This document shows, one piece after another, positions 45,333-53,723 of a DNA stretch of 56,194 nucleotides. A program made the position numbers and the translations under genes. This DNA comes from Anaerocolumna sp. GTDB lineage: Bacteria > Bacillota > Clostridia > Lachnospirales > Lachnospiraceae. Each line of letters opens with the position of its first letter. Position 1 is the stretch's first letter. Below the pieces are notes generated by a model, which saw nothing but the letters and a program-made list of their open reading frames with translations, did no database searches and had not been told where the DNA came from. The stretch lies in NCBI GenBank assembly GCA_029256725.1, contig JAQSXJ010000062.1, positions 1 to 56,194 on the forward strand. The letters are read 5' to 3'.

Positions 45333-45382
45333 CAAGGTGTCCTGAAGGTGTAGAACTTTTGAGGCATCTTGTTTTAGTTTTT
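45333..45382 (+). terminator. Probable terminator of the sugar-acid operon
   Basis: CAAGGTGTC (45333-45341) pairs with GGCATCTTG (45363-45371) with G-U pairs, followed by TTTTAGTTTTT. Confidence 0.6.
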
Positions 45383-45390
45383 CACAAGGG

Positions 45391-45580
45391 GACGGCGAAT
45401 TGCACAAAACAGAAAGAACTCATGCTTCGATTCCAAGGTATAAGAAGTCCTATTTCTCTGAATATTTTGTGCTTGTCATAATGTAAAACAGATAACTCGC
45501 TACGCATGAGTACACTATGTGTACTCAAACAATCTGTTTTACATTATAGCACAAAATATTCAGAGTGCGCAATTCGTCTG
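45391..45580. mobile_element. Large palindromic element (MITE-like)
   Basis: TCTGAATATTTTGTGCT-TGTC-ATAATGTAAAACAGAT (two arms within 45457-45493) is matched perfectly, except for a 4-nt insertion, by 45532-45564. The centre TGAGTACAC/GTGTACTCA (45507-45515/45519-45527) has a 3-nt loop. Outer ends GACGGCGAATTGCAC (45391-45405) and GTGCGCAATTCGTC (45565-45578) are also complementary. No coding capacity. The rest of the 882-bp gap (45581-46164) is AT-rich, with only a 27-bp duplication. Confidence 0.75.
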
Positions 45581-46027
45581 AAATCATATGATAGCAAGGC
45601 TTTTGATACTTGAATTGTATATAACCATTTATTTTTTGTGGTTTTATAAGTGGTGTTACACTTGAATGAGCAAACAAAAAGCAGTTTTATTAACTAATAT
45701 AAGTAAGATGGTAAGAAGCGCTTTATTAAAGCAATATGCATAAAACACTGCAAATGTGATGATTATTATAAGCAGTAAGTTTGTAATAGATAAGCTTATA
45801 AAGCGATGTTTCTTTTTTTAAGTCAATTTATCGATAGAAGTATATACAAACAGATTGAAGATAAAATTAAAGAACACGAGTATTTTATCAAGCATTTATA
45901 CATTCCCTTTCATTATATGATTGAGGGTAAAAAAGCATATTTATAAGTGAATATTATCTAAATGAAACAGAGGCCATATTTCAATGATTTTACTTTTTTA
46001 GTATCATATGCTTATAATTGCAAGATA

Positions 46028-46080
46028 GTTGAAAGGAAAGCATTTATATAATATGTTGAAAGGAAAGCATTTATATAATA
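46028..46080 (+). repeat. 27-bp tandem duplication upstream of coaB
   Basis: A 26-base unit beginning GTTGAAAGGAAAGC occurs at 46028-46053 and again at 46055-46080 (period 27), 85 bp before coaB. Each copy carries an AAAGGAAAG purine run. Confidence 0.9.
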
Positions 46081-46164
46081 AAATAGGGATTGTATCAAAG
46101 GGGTTTAAGAAGTATAAAAGGGTATCATTTGGGGTTATCAATTTAACAGGAAAGCTGGATTAAC

Positions 46165-46944
46165 ATGAAAATTCTAATAACGGCAGGGGGCACCACAGAA
46201 CCCATTGACAGTGTCAGAAGTATAACCAATACCTCCACCGGAAAACTCGGGAGTCTTATTGCAGAGAAATTTGATGCCATATCAGAAGTAACAGGTATCT
46301 ACTATGTCTGTGGAAGAAAGTCCCTTATTCCCCAAGGAACCCAGGCAGAGATTACCTATGTAGATACAGTAGCAAGTCTGGAAACTGCTATTAAAGGTAT
46401 CCTTAAGAAAAATGACATAGATATTATTGTCCACAGCATGGCAGTTAGTGATTACCGAATTAATAAAGTGACCTCAGCTGCTGTTCTTGCAAATTCTCTA
46501 AACGCAAACCTGAAAGCATCGCTGTCTGGTATGCCTGATATAACAGAGGAGTATATCGTTTCCTTAATGGAAGCTTCTGAAACAATATTAAATACTGACG
46601 GTAAAATCCGCTCAGATATAAATAATCTTATCTTAACCATGGAACAGACCCCTAAAATCATTTCGCTGTTTAAAGACATAGCACCTAATGCGGTTCTTAC
46701 AGGTTTTAAATTATTGGACCATGCAGGTCATAAGGAATTAATTGATACTGCTTATGGATTATTGGAAAAGAACAGGTGCAGTTTTGTCCTGGCCAATGAT
46801 TTAAAAGATATAACAGCGAAAGGGCACGTAGGATATCTGATAGACCGCGAGAAAAACTATGCTACTTACTCAACAAAAGAAGCTATAGCAGAAGCTATCG
46901 TACAGACAACTGTGAAATATCTGAAAGTTACCCGGGGATTATAG
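46165..46944 (+). CDS. coaB: Phosphopantothenate--cysteine ligase
   Basis: Joins 4'-phosphopantothenate and cysteine using CTP or ATP in coenzyme A synthesis. The 259-residue protein starts ILITAGGTTEPIDSVRSITNTSTGKLGSLIAEKF, the dinucleotide-binding core of the CoaB fold. It continues with the VHSMAVSDYRI substrate loop and a flexible-lid region around NTDGKIRSD, where the Lys is expected to matter, then GFKLLDH and NDL. It is a stand-alone CoaB, with its decarboxylase partner encoded 135 bp downstream. Ribosome site AGGAAAG upstream of ATG 46165. Confidence 0.92.
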   Translation: MKILITAGGTTEPIDSVRSITNTSTGKLGSLIAEKFDAISEVTGIYYVCGRKSLIPQGTQAEITYVDTVASLETAIKGILKKNDIDIIVHSMAVSDYRINKVTSAAVLANSLNANLKASLSGMPDITEEYIVSLMEASETILNTDGKIRSDINNLILTMEQTPKIISLFKDIAPNAVLTGFKLLDHAGHKELIDTAYGLLEKNRCSFVLANDLKDITAKGHVGYLIDREKNYATYSTKEAIAEAIVQTTVKYLKVTRGL

Positions 46945-46950
46945 AATAAT

Positions 46951-46975
46951 GTGAATTATAAAAATCATAATTCAC
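46951..46975 (+). promoter_or_regulatory. Hairpin between coaB and coaC
   Basis: GTGAATTAT (46951-46959) pairs perfectly with ATAATTCAC (46967-46975). No T run. The stem closely resembles hairpin A of copy 3 at 42106-42134, so it may be a distant single copy of the same element. Confidence 0.5.
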
Positions 46976-47079
46976 AGCCTGTTTTATAACAGTCTATATT
47001 TGCAAACGATGCACTTTGCAATGGTATTACTGATAATTACCAGCTGCACTTAGCAGCAGAAAGGAAGTGCTTAAGGCTT

Positions 47080-47616
47080 ATGAAGGAAATCATACTTGGA
47101 ATAACAGGGAGTATTGCGGCCTATAAAGCTGCAGACATTGCCAATCAGCTGACAAAGAAAAATATTGCGGTTCATACCATTATGACCAAATCGGCTACTC
47201 AGTTTATAACACCTTTAACCTTGCAGACTTTAACAAAGAACAAAGTTTATGTTGACATGTTTGAGGAAATAGCCTATCCCGATGTTAGGCATATTTCACT
47301 GGCGCGAAGAACAGACTGCTGTGTCATTGCACCGGCTACTGCCAATATTATCGGAAAAATAGCCTCAGGTATTGCAGATGATATGCTTTCAACCGTAGTT
47401 ATGGCAATAAAAGATAAACCGATTATCATATGCCCGGCTATGAATACTGCCATGTATGAAAATCAAATAACCCAGGATAATATAAAGAAGTTGATTTCAT
47501 ACGGCTATAAATTCGTGGAACCAAAGGAAGCTCTGCTTGCCTGCGGTGATGTGGGTAGGGGTGCGCTTGCTGATATCGACACCATAATAGAGGAAATCTT
47601 AAAATCAGAAAAATAA
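47080..47616 (+). CDS. coaC: Phosphopantothenoylcysteine decarboxylase
   Basis: FMN-dependent decarboxylase making 4'-phosphopantetheine, the step after CoaB. The 178-residue protein shows the HFCD-family start ILGITGSIAAYKAADIANQL, the active-site His in DVRHISLARR, CVIAPATANIIGKIASGIADDMLS and ICPAMNTAMYENQ (PXMNXXMW-type motif). The substrate-clamp segment LLACGDVGRGALAD holds the catalytic Cys. Separate coaB and coaC genes are known in streptococci and some clostridia; most bacteria have one fused CoaBC. Confidence 0.93.
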   Translation: MKEIILGITGSIAAYKAADIANQLTKKNIAVHTIMTKSATQFITPLTLQTLTKNKVYVDMFEEIAYPDVRHISLARRTDCCVIAPATANIIGKIASGIADDMLSTVVMAIKDKPIIICPAMNTAMYENQITQDNIKKLISYGYKFVEPKEALLACGDVGRGALADIDTIIEEILKSEK

Positions 47617-47711
47617 ATAAGTGTAAGATAGTTGAAAAACAATGACTGTTTTTTCAAATACTGATTCAGGAATATCAAATTAAAGATTTGACATTCACGA
47701 AAGAGGTTAAT

Positions 47712-48680
47712 ATGGATAAAATCAATATTTGTGATATAGATGGTTTTCGTATCGGACAGGCCGAGAACAGGGAGGCTGCCACAGGTTGTACAGTAATAAT
47801 CTGTGAAGAAGGAGCTGTCTGCGGAGTGGATGTGCGGGGCGGTTCTCCGGGTACCAGGGATACCGATGCCCTGAACCCCATTAATAACAGGGAGAAAGTC
47901 CATGCAATCCTACTGTCTGGCGGAAGTACCTATGGACTGGATGCGGCCGGAGGAATAATGCAGTTTCTTGAGGAGAGGAAAATAGGACGGGATGTTGGTC
48001 CAACGGTAGTTCCTAATGTTTGCGGTGCAATCTTATTTGACTTAAAAATCGGAGACCATGCCATCCGTCCGGATGCTTCAATGGGCTATGAAGCCTGTAA
48101 GGAAGCTTTCGGACAAACTATTTTTAGAAGTGGGAATTATGGGGCAGGTACCGGAGCGACTATCGGAACAACCTATGGTACGGAAACTGCCATGAAAGGA
48201 GGAATCGGGAGTAGTGCCTTTTGTCATAAGGACTTAATGGTGGGAGCTGTCATAGCTGTTAATTGTGTAGGAGATATTTATGATTATGAAGCTAACCGGA
48301 TCATAGCAGGAATGCTCACCCCGGACAGAAAGAATTTTGCTGATAGTGAAGCCGTAATATTAAATCAGTATCGTAAACGTGAAGATTTCTACAGTGGGAA
48401 TACCGTTATAGGAACCATAATGACTAATGCGAAACTAACGAAAGCCCAGGCTGGTAAACTGGCTTCAGTAGCACATAACGGCCTTGCAAGAACCATAAGA
48501 CCAGCCCATACGGTATATGATGGAGATACTTTGTTTACACTGTGTACCGGAGCAGTGGAAACCACCCTTGATGCAGTGAGTGTATTGGCCTGTAAAGCAG
48601 TGGAACAGGCAATTCTGAATGCCATTAAAAGCGCAGAATCCTTTGCAGGTTATATAGCAGCGAAGGATCTGGAATTCTAA
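47712..48680 (+). CDS. P1 (DmpA/S58) family peptidase
   Basis: A 322-residue N-terminal-nucleophile aminopeptidase/esterase family protein. Blocks: GFRIGQAENREAATGCTVIICEEGAVCGVDVRGGSPGTRDTDALNP (N-terminal), ILLSGGSTYGLDAAGGIMQFLEE, and the probable autoprocessing site with the nucleophile in GGIGSSAF (~residue 169). Then MVGAVIAVNCVGDIYD and the THNGLARTI-like AHNGLARTIRPAHT. Family members release D- or beta-linked N-terminal residues. No signal peptide. ATG 47712 is favoured by AAAGAGG 5-11 nt upstream; the ATG-like codon at 47688 is not. Confidence 0.88.
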   Translation: MDKINICDIDGFRIGQAENREAATGCTVIICEEGAVCGVDVRGGSPGTRDTDALNPINNREKVHAILLSGGSTYGLDAAGGIMQFLEERKIGRDVGPTVVPNVCGAILFDLKIGDHAIRPDASMGYEACKEAFGQTIFRSGNYGAGTGATIGTTYGTETAMKGGIGSSAFCHKDLMVGAVIAVNCVGDIYDYEANRIIAGMLTPDRKNFADSEAVILNQYRKREDFYSGNTVIGTIMTNAKLTKAQAGKLASVAHNGLARTIRPAHTVYDGDTLFTLCTGAVETTLDAVSVLACKAVEQAILNAIKSAESFAGYIAAKDLEF

Positions 48681-48875
48681 GGGGATACTAACAGAAGCAA
48701 TTATGTACTGAAACGTTAAGAGTGTTTGCGCTTTGTTGTGTAGCTCTTAAAGGTCGTAACAGACCGGTAGCAAGGGATTAAAAGTAAATGAAAATAGTAA
48801 AAAAAATAGTAAAAACAAAAAATAGTAAAAACAAACAAATAATAAAACCAAAAAGATATGGAGATGTATATAAAG

Positions 48876-49574
48876 ATGCAAGTAAATATCGGAATAATTG
48901 GAGATTATGACGGGCGTCCTTCTCAGTTGGCTACCCAGGAGGCTATAAATCATTGTGCGAATCAGCTGGGAGTTGAAGCTGAGTATACCTGGCTCCCAAC
49001 CCTGGAATTAGAGGATGACTGTCAGGCACTTCAGAAATATGACGGTCTATGGTGTGCACCGGGAAGTCCATATAAGAGCATGAATGGAGCTATTAACGCC
49101 ATACAATTTGCCAGAGAAGAGGATTATCCCTTTATCGGAACCTGTGGCGGATTTCAGCATGCTGCCATTGAATACGGCAGGAATGTATTGGGGATAGAAG
49201 AGCTGAAGGATAAGGCTTTCAATCTGTATGAACCTAATGAGTACATAACTGCATTATCCTGTTCTCTTGTTGGGCAGTCAAAGAAATTAAAAGTAGAGAA
49301 AATTTCTATACTTTCTGATATTTATGAAAATGCAGAAATAACAGAAAAGTATAATTGCAGTATGGAATTGAATAAAGCGTTTCAGAATCAGCTAGACCGT
49401 AATGGCTTTCATGTGATTGGGGTGGATAATGAGGATGAAGCCAGGATTATCACTATTCCCGGTAAAAGGTTTTATCTGGCTACGCTGTTCCAACCCCAGT
49501 TAAGTTCTTCTGCTGAGCATCCTCATCCTATGATACTGGCTTATTTAAGAGCTGTTAAAGAATTTAAGAGTTAA
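48876..49574 (+). CDS. CTP-synthase-like class-I glutamine amidotransferase homologue
   Basis: A 232-residue protein like the glutaminase half of CTP synthase: IGIIGDYDGRPSQLATQEAIN, WCAPGSPYKSMNGAINAIQFARE, and the nucleophile elbow FIGTCGGFQH (Cys ~90). At the site where true amidotransferases have the catalytic QFHPE it reads TLFQPQLSSSAEHPHP, so the usual His-Glu pair is absent or moved. Small stand-alone proteins of this kind are sometimes annotated as CTP synthase C-terminal region-related. No synthetase partner is adjacent; the role is unknown. GGAG lies ~11 nt before ATG 48876; ATG 48858 and 48864 are possible starts. Confidence 0.8.
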   Translation: MQVNIGIIGDYDGRPSQLATQEAINHCANQLGVEAEYTWLPTLELEDDCQALQKYDGLWCAPGSPYKSMNGAINAIQFAREEDYPFIGTCGGFQHAAIEYGRNVLGIEELKDKAFNLYEPNEYITALSCSLVGQSKKLKVEKISILSDIYENAEITEKYNCSMELNKAFQNQLDRNGFHVIGVDNEDEARIITIPGKRFYLATLFQPQLSSSAEHPHPMILAYLRAVKEFKS

Positions 49575-50106
49575 ACTGTTCTCTCGTAATGGAATAACAG
49601 ATATCACCTTCAGGGGCTTTGAGAAGGTGTGAAAAGCGCTGGACATTTATAGCAGGGGATAGACCTGACTTCTGGAGAACGCGTCCGGAACCGGGATTTT
49701 CCAGCCTGTGATAAGCTTCCAGTTTACAGATAGAGGTACATTGAAATGTATGTTTGATGAAAACATCCAGTGCTTCAGTTACAATACCCTTACCCCAAAA
49801 TTCTTTCCCGATGCAGTATTCAATTTCTGCGGTTTGGATATCTTCATACATGCGGCAGAAGCTGATGTGACCTATGTTTTCGTTAGAGAATTTCAGTATA
49901 ATAGCCCAACGGTACTGTTGTTTCCAGGCGTCTAATAAACTGAATACTTCATCAGTGGTAGTGAACGGAGGCTCTCCGTAACCGCTTTGTACCTCTGGAT
50001 CAGCAATCCAGTTCTTAAGCATATCAGGTATATCGGATTTGGTAAAGCTACGGAGGAGTAATCTGTCCGTATGAATCTCTATCTGATTGTCAAATTGAAA
50101 GCTCAT
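49564..50106 (-). CDS. GNAT acetyltransferase, RimJ/RimL type
   Basis: A 180-residue N-acetyltransferase. The start IEIHTDRLLLRSFTKSDIPDMLKNW is the family's N-terminal pattern. The acetyl-CoA loop is GKEFWGKGIVTEALDVFIKHTF, and the final motif LEAYHRLENPGSGRVLQKSGL is the N-x-x-S-x-x-V-L-x-K-x-G-F type. The substrate is unknown (ribosomal protein N-terminus or a small molecule). Ribosome site AAGGAG on the minus strand before 50106. It is convergent with the amidotransferase-like gene; their 3' ends overlap by 11 bp. Confidence 0.9.
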   Translation of the reverse strand: MSFQFDNQIEIHTDRLLLRSFTKSDIPDMLKNWIADPEVQSGYGEPPFTTTDEVFSLLDAWKQQYRWAIILKFSNENIGHISFCRMYEDIQTAEIEYCIGKEFWGKGIVTEALDVFIKHTFQCTSICKLEAYHRLENPGSGRVLQKSGLSPAINVQRFSHLLKAPEGDICYSITREQFNS

Positions 50107-50289
50107 GTGTTCGCTCCTTTTTTTCTTTTGTGCAGAGTATTAAATGCAACGAATTTTTCAAACTATTATGTCATAGAAACTGGAGTTTAACAAGTAATTT
50201 AAAATTATCATCAGAAGCAGTGTGTTGCACAATTTATAAACGTTTATTAATATTAATATATTACAAAAAGTGAAAGAAACACAGCAATA

Positions 50290-50329
50290 AAGCTTGATAG
50301 AATGGAGCATCGATCATACTATCAAGCTT
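50290..50329. terminator. Orphan hairpin in the 50.1-50.4 kb gap
   Basis: AAGCTTGATAG (50290-50300) pairs perfectly with CTATCAAGCTT (50319-50329). It could be a terminator left from a lost gene. The rest of 50107-50462 is AT-rich; a small TTGCGC/GCGCAA hairpin lies at 50438-50455. Confidence 0.5.
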
Positions 50330-50462
50330 ATTTGTATTAAGATATAGTAACTATTTATAGTTCTATAATAATGACAAACGATAGAAATATAAAATGATAA
50401 TATAATAAACTTTTATTGTAAAAGTAAATATAAGTAATTGCGCAGTGTAGCGCAAAAATAAA

Positions 50463-50876
50463 GTGAAGCAGGAAGCTGGCTTTGCGGTTTATGAAAGTCT
50501 TGCTAAATATCCTTCTGCCAATGTTGAATATAAATTGCTCAAGGAAGCAGCAGACAGTAAAATTAAATTATATGAGTTCTCACTTGAATATCCTGCCGGT
50601 GCAGGGGATTGCTTCCTGCAGATCGATTTCGGAGGAGATACTGCGAAAGTCTATATTGAGGGAGAGCAGGTAGATGACTGGTTCTATACCGGACAGACTT
50701 GGGAAATTGGCTTGAAGCGTTATGGATTCCCGGATAAACTGCAGATTGAAATAGAGGCATTAGAAGAAAATGCTGAACGCTATCTGGAGAAATGGCCGGT
50801 ATTTCAGAATGGAATTGCTTGTGAAATCAATCAGGTAACAGCTGAAGCGGAGTACGTTTATACTTTAAAGAAATAA
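50463..50876 (+). pseudogene. Beta-galactosidase C-terminal remnant (GH35-like jelly roll)
   Basis: About 137 codons encode a beta-sandwich typical of the end of a large bacterial beta-galactosidase: FSLEYPAGAGDCFLQIDFGGDTAKVYI, then DDWFYTGQTWEIGLKRYGFPDKLQIEIEAL, WPVFQNGIACEINQVTAEAEYVYTL. Nothing of the catalytic barrel is present upstream: a stop at 50448-50450 ends the frame and the only start, GTG 50463, has no ribosome site. The gene's 5' 80% or more has been deleted. The family call from the C-terminal sandwich is tentative. Confidence 0.6.
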
Positions 50877-50996
50877 TACCAAAAACATCTAAAAGTTATT
50901 TACAGATGGAATGCTAACTTCTTTTACGTTTTACAAGCAGCAAGAAATTATAGATTGTATTATTTGATCAAAATTTCATAAAAATTCTCAAATAAT

Positions 50997-51040
50997 AAGG
51001 GCATGAGACATCTTAATTTTAGGTGTTTTAGGCCCTTTCA
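50997..51040 (+). terminator. Terminator after the beta-galactosidase remnant
   Basis: AAGGGC (50997-51002) pairs with GCCCTT (51032-51037), with inner pairing ACATC/GGTGT, followed by TTTC. The rest of 50877-51225 is AT-rich without a recognised feature. Confidence 0.65.
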
Positions 51041-51225
51041 TCTGATTCAACTGTTAGTTGAATAAAATTCAAGTAGAAGTTTATTGTAGTCTTTGGCTTG
51101 GTTTTATATACTTGAGTACAAAGAAAGCTTTCTTCAGAAGATAAACAGCAGTAAAGTAATACATAGTTTAAGAGTGATTGAACAGAAAGAAGAGTATCGA
51201 AGTTAAATACAGACAGGAGGATTTT

Positions 51226-52041
51226 ATGGAGTTTCTGGAAAATTTTAGAAATACAATTATTGCCTTAAGAAAAGAAAAAGGGATCACTCAGGATGTTTTA
51301 GCATCAGCACTTGACATCAGTGTACAGGCAGTATCGAAATGGGAGACGGGAGGTTCTCTTCCGGATATCCTGCAATTGCCAAGAATAGCTCAATTTTTTG
51401 GCGTATCCATTGATTATTTATTTTACGGTGATGTACAGGTAAAGGAAATGATATCAGAAGATTTACCGAATGATAACATAATACGTATCATTCAATTCCA
51501 AGGGAACAGGATGATTGATGTGAGACGCTGGAATAGGGAAGAAAGTATCAATCTGAAGATACCCACTGAATTTATGGAAGAACCAGTGCTAAATTTTGAA
51601 ATCTGGGGTAATGCAAACATAGATGGAAAAGTAAGCGGTTATGTAGAAAGTGAAGGTACTGTATCCTGCGGTAATATAAAAGGTTATGTGGAGAGCTGCG
51701 GAACTGTAAATTGTGGTAATGTTGGAGGCTATGTTGAGTGCGAAGGTGCAGTTAACTGCGGCGATATTGGAGGTTATTTAGAAAGTGAAGGTGGTGTAAA
51801 CTGCGGTAATGTAGGCGGTTATGTAGAATGCGAAAGCAATATAAGCTGCGGTAATGTAAGTGGTTATGCGGAGAGCGGTGGTTCTATAAGCTGCGGAGAT
51901 ATCGCAAATAGCGTGGAATGTGAAGGAGACATAAAGTGCAGTAACATCCAAGGTAGTGTAGAATGTCAGGGGAATATCCAGTGTGAAACAATACTGGGAA
52001 ACGTAGAATGTGAAGGTGGCATAACTTTTACAAAAGCCTGA
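51226..52041 (+). CDS. XRE-family regulator with a Cys-rich 15-residue repeat domain
   Basis: A 271-residue protein. Residues ~1-65 form an XRE helix-turn-helix (IALRKEKGITQDVLASALDISVQAVSKWETGGSLPDI...FGVSIDYLFYG). After a linker (~66-130), nine imperfect 15-residue repeats of the type GYVECEGxVNCGNVG fill ~130-271. Each has one or two Cys at fixed positions and alternating beta-branched residues, as in a beta-solenoid with stacked Cys ladders. The repeats could bind metal or redox-active ligand or polymerise. The DNA repeats are 45 bp but diverged, so this is an old array. Start 51226 follows CAGGAGG (51213-51219). A terminator follows, so it is monocistronic. Confidence 0.85.
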   Translation: MEFLENFRNTIIALRKEKGITQDVLASALDISVQAVSKWETGGSLPDILQLPRIAQFFGVSIDYLFYGDVQVKEMISEDLPNDNIIRIIQFQGNRMIDVRRWNREESINLKIPTEFMEEPVLNFEIWGNANIDGKVSGYVESEGTVSCGNIKGYVESCGTVNCGNVGGYVECEGAVNCGDIGGYLESEGGVNCGNVGGYVECESNISCGNVSGYAESGGSISCGDIANSVECEGDIKCSNIQGSVECQGNIQCETILGNVECEGGITFTKA

Positions 52042-52076
52042 TTATAAAGTGAAAAATTATATTTGAATGTTAACGA

Positions 52077-52107
52077 GGCACTCTGATACATATAGCAGAG
52101 TGCCTTT
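52077..52107 (+). terminator. Terminator after the XRE-repeat gene
   Basis: GGCACTCTG (52077-52085) pairs perfectly with CAGAGTGCC (52096-52104), followed by TTTGT. In the remaining gap (52108-52437) an open stretch (SDYEIEFPFEQLGVEIKKYT, ~52315-52375) looks coding-like but has no start or ribosome site. Confidence 0.85.
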
Positions 52108-52437
52108 GTACATGGTTAAAGTCTACAGTTGTAGTGAAAATGAATAATAATATAAAGAGATGTAAGCATTAGTCATCATCTTTCTGATGGGCTAGATATT
52201 CTATTTAAATTAATAAAATCAATAATAAGCAGTACTATTTGCAATCTCCTATTGCTACAAGATGGTAATAATGTTATCTTAAAAAAAGATAATTTATTAT
52301 TCAGCATTGCTTAGTGATTATGAAATTGAATTTCCATTCGAACAGCTTGGAGTTGAAATAAAAAAGTATACTATTTATTGTAGTTATAGGTCTCAGAATA
52401 AGAATTTCCAACGAAAAAATGAGATAGGGGTAAAACC

Positions 52438-52710
52438 ATGAAACTTGGAAGAAAAATTGTATTACTTATTACAATTATTGCAGGCTTTTTAAGTGCATTG
52501 ATAATTTCACTACATATTTTTATTCTACTGACTGTGAATGAAATAAGAAAGACAAGTGTAGTTATTGGTAATTCAAACGGACCTACCAGTGTACTTATAT
52601 CTGAACTTGGGGCATCATTTGATTTTATTATGATACCATGTCTTAGTGTTACTGGTGCAGGAATAATTTATCTGGTATTATCCAGGAATAAAGCAAAGAT
52701 AAAAGATTAA
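52438..52710 (+). CDS. Small two-helix membrane protein with an NGPTS motif
   Basis: A 90-residue protein with two membrane helices (~9-33 and ~59-82) and a short extracellular stretch between. That stretch reads VVIGNSNGPTSVLIS, strikingly like the IGGADGPTxIF motif of the beta subunit of sodium-translocating decarboxylases, though this protein is far too short to be one. Small Firmicutes proteins with this motif are often mis-annotated as decarboxylase beta subunits (from memory). The function is unknown. Ribosome site ATAGGGG before ATG 52438. The next gene starts 63 bp downstream. Confidence 0.65.
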   Translation: MKLGRKIVLLITIIAGFLSALIISLHIFILLTVNEIRKTSVVIGNSNGPTSVLISELGASFDFIMIPCLSVTGAGIIYLVLSRNKAKIKD

Positions 52711-52773
52711 AGTAAGAATAACGGAGTATTCAAGGTAAACAGTCTACTATAAAGCACTAAAGGAGGAGAAAAT

Positions 52774-53715
52774 ATGCTGGAAATAGTATTTAATAATAGT
52801 GTAAAAGGCGCTATGAAATGTGCAATGCATTATAATTATACCAATATTATAGGTGGTGTATCAGCTATTAGTATAATTGGAGATGCTACAAAAAAGGATA
52901 TAAAAAGTTTTCTGCGAAGGGAAGCCAAAAAAAGAAAAATGTATAGGTCACTGGAGGGTAGTCCTCAGGATATAATTAGCCTTCCTTTTCAATTAGATAT
53001 AGGAGATATCTCCGGAAATATCCTGGATGATAAAAGGAAAAAGCTCCTGAACTTGATGAATACATGGACAATTCCGGGACCGCCCGGAATGGAGGAGCCC
53101 TTTCAAGAGTCCTTGAAACAAGGGCTTGAGGCAGAAGGTAGAGATGCCATAGCTGATTATAATCGTTTGATAGACTATGCACAAAAGGGAGGAGATATCA
53201 GGATATGGTGGAGTGATACCCCTTATTCTGCTTGTGGGTATTATAGTACAATCTCAATACTTGCGAGTTATAAGTGTAAGATAACAGCAGTGAAGTTGCC
53301 GAAGTATCTAAGTTTGGATAAGAAGAGTGTGATGACTTTCTCAAGCTGGAGTGAAGTAGAAGCGGGATATTTCTATTATTTTCTTCCATATGAGCAGGAA
53401 ATACCGAAATGGCAGCTTGAGGAAATCAGTAATGAGTGGAAACAATTAAAGAAAGAGAATGCTCCGCTGCGGGCAGTGATAAACGGTACGTTAAACAGCG
53501 TATCAGATGATTTTTATGATACTTTTTTAAAAGCTTTAATGCCAGCAGGAGAATTTACTGTGGCTCAACTGATAAGCGAAATATTGACTACAAAGAGACT
53601 TGGTGTAAGTGATAGGTGGTATCAAATGAGGATAAATAATATGATTGAGAGAGAAGAGCTGTGTATCGTAAAAGATGATCCAGATAAATTAAGAAAGATA
53701 TTAAAAAGAGTATGA
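52774..53715 (+). CDS. DUF1835/DUF3658-domain protein
   Basis: A 313-residue cytosolic protein of unknown function. The N-terminal half (MLEIVFNNSVKGAMKCAMHY...) and the RIWWSDTPYSACGYYSTISIL segment fit DUF1835. The C-terminal half, with NGTLNSVSDDFYDTFLKALMP and RWYQMRINNMIEREELCIV, fits the helical DUF3658. No catalytic motif is evident, though conserved Trp, Asp and Cys residues in WWSDTPYSACG are suggestive. Ribosome site AAGGAGGAG before ATG 52774. The NUDIX gene follows after 8 bp, so the two are likely co-translated. Confidence 0.8.
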   Translation: MLEIVFNNSVKGAMKCAMHYNYTNIIGGVSAISIIGDATKKDIKSFLRREAKKRKMYRSLEGSPQDIISLPFQLDIGDISGNILDDKRKKLLNLMNTWTIPGPPGMEEPFQESLKQGLEAEGRDAIADYNRLIDYAQKGGDIRIWWSDTPYSACGYYSTISILASYKCKITAVKLPKYLSLDKKSVMTFSSWSEVEAGYFYYFLPYEQEIPKWQLEEISNEWKQLKKENAPLRAVINGTLNSVSDDFYDTFLKALMPAGEFTVAQLISEILTTKRLGVSDRWYQMRINNMIEREELCIVKDDPDKLRKILKRV

Positions 53716-53723
53716 GGTAACTC

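Noticed and set aside
45806..45946. 46-codon ORF (MFLFLSQFIDRSIYKQIEDK...)
   Set aside because: No ribosome site or recognisable family, in an AT-rich gap next to a palindromic element; probably chance or a very old remnant.
52438..52710. Sodium-translocating decarboxylase beta subunit
   Set aside because: Only 90 residues and two helices against ~400 residues and ~9-11 helices in the real subunit; only one short motif is shared.
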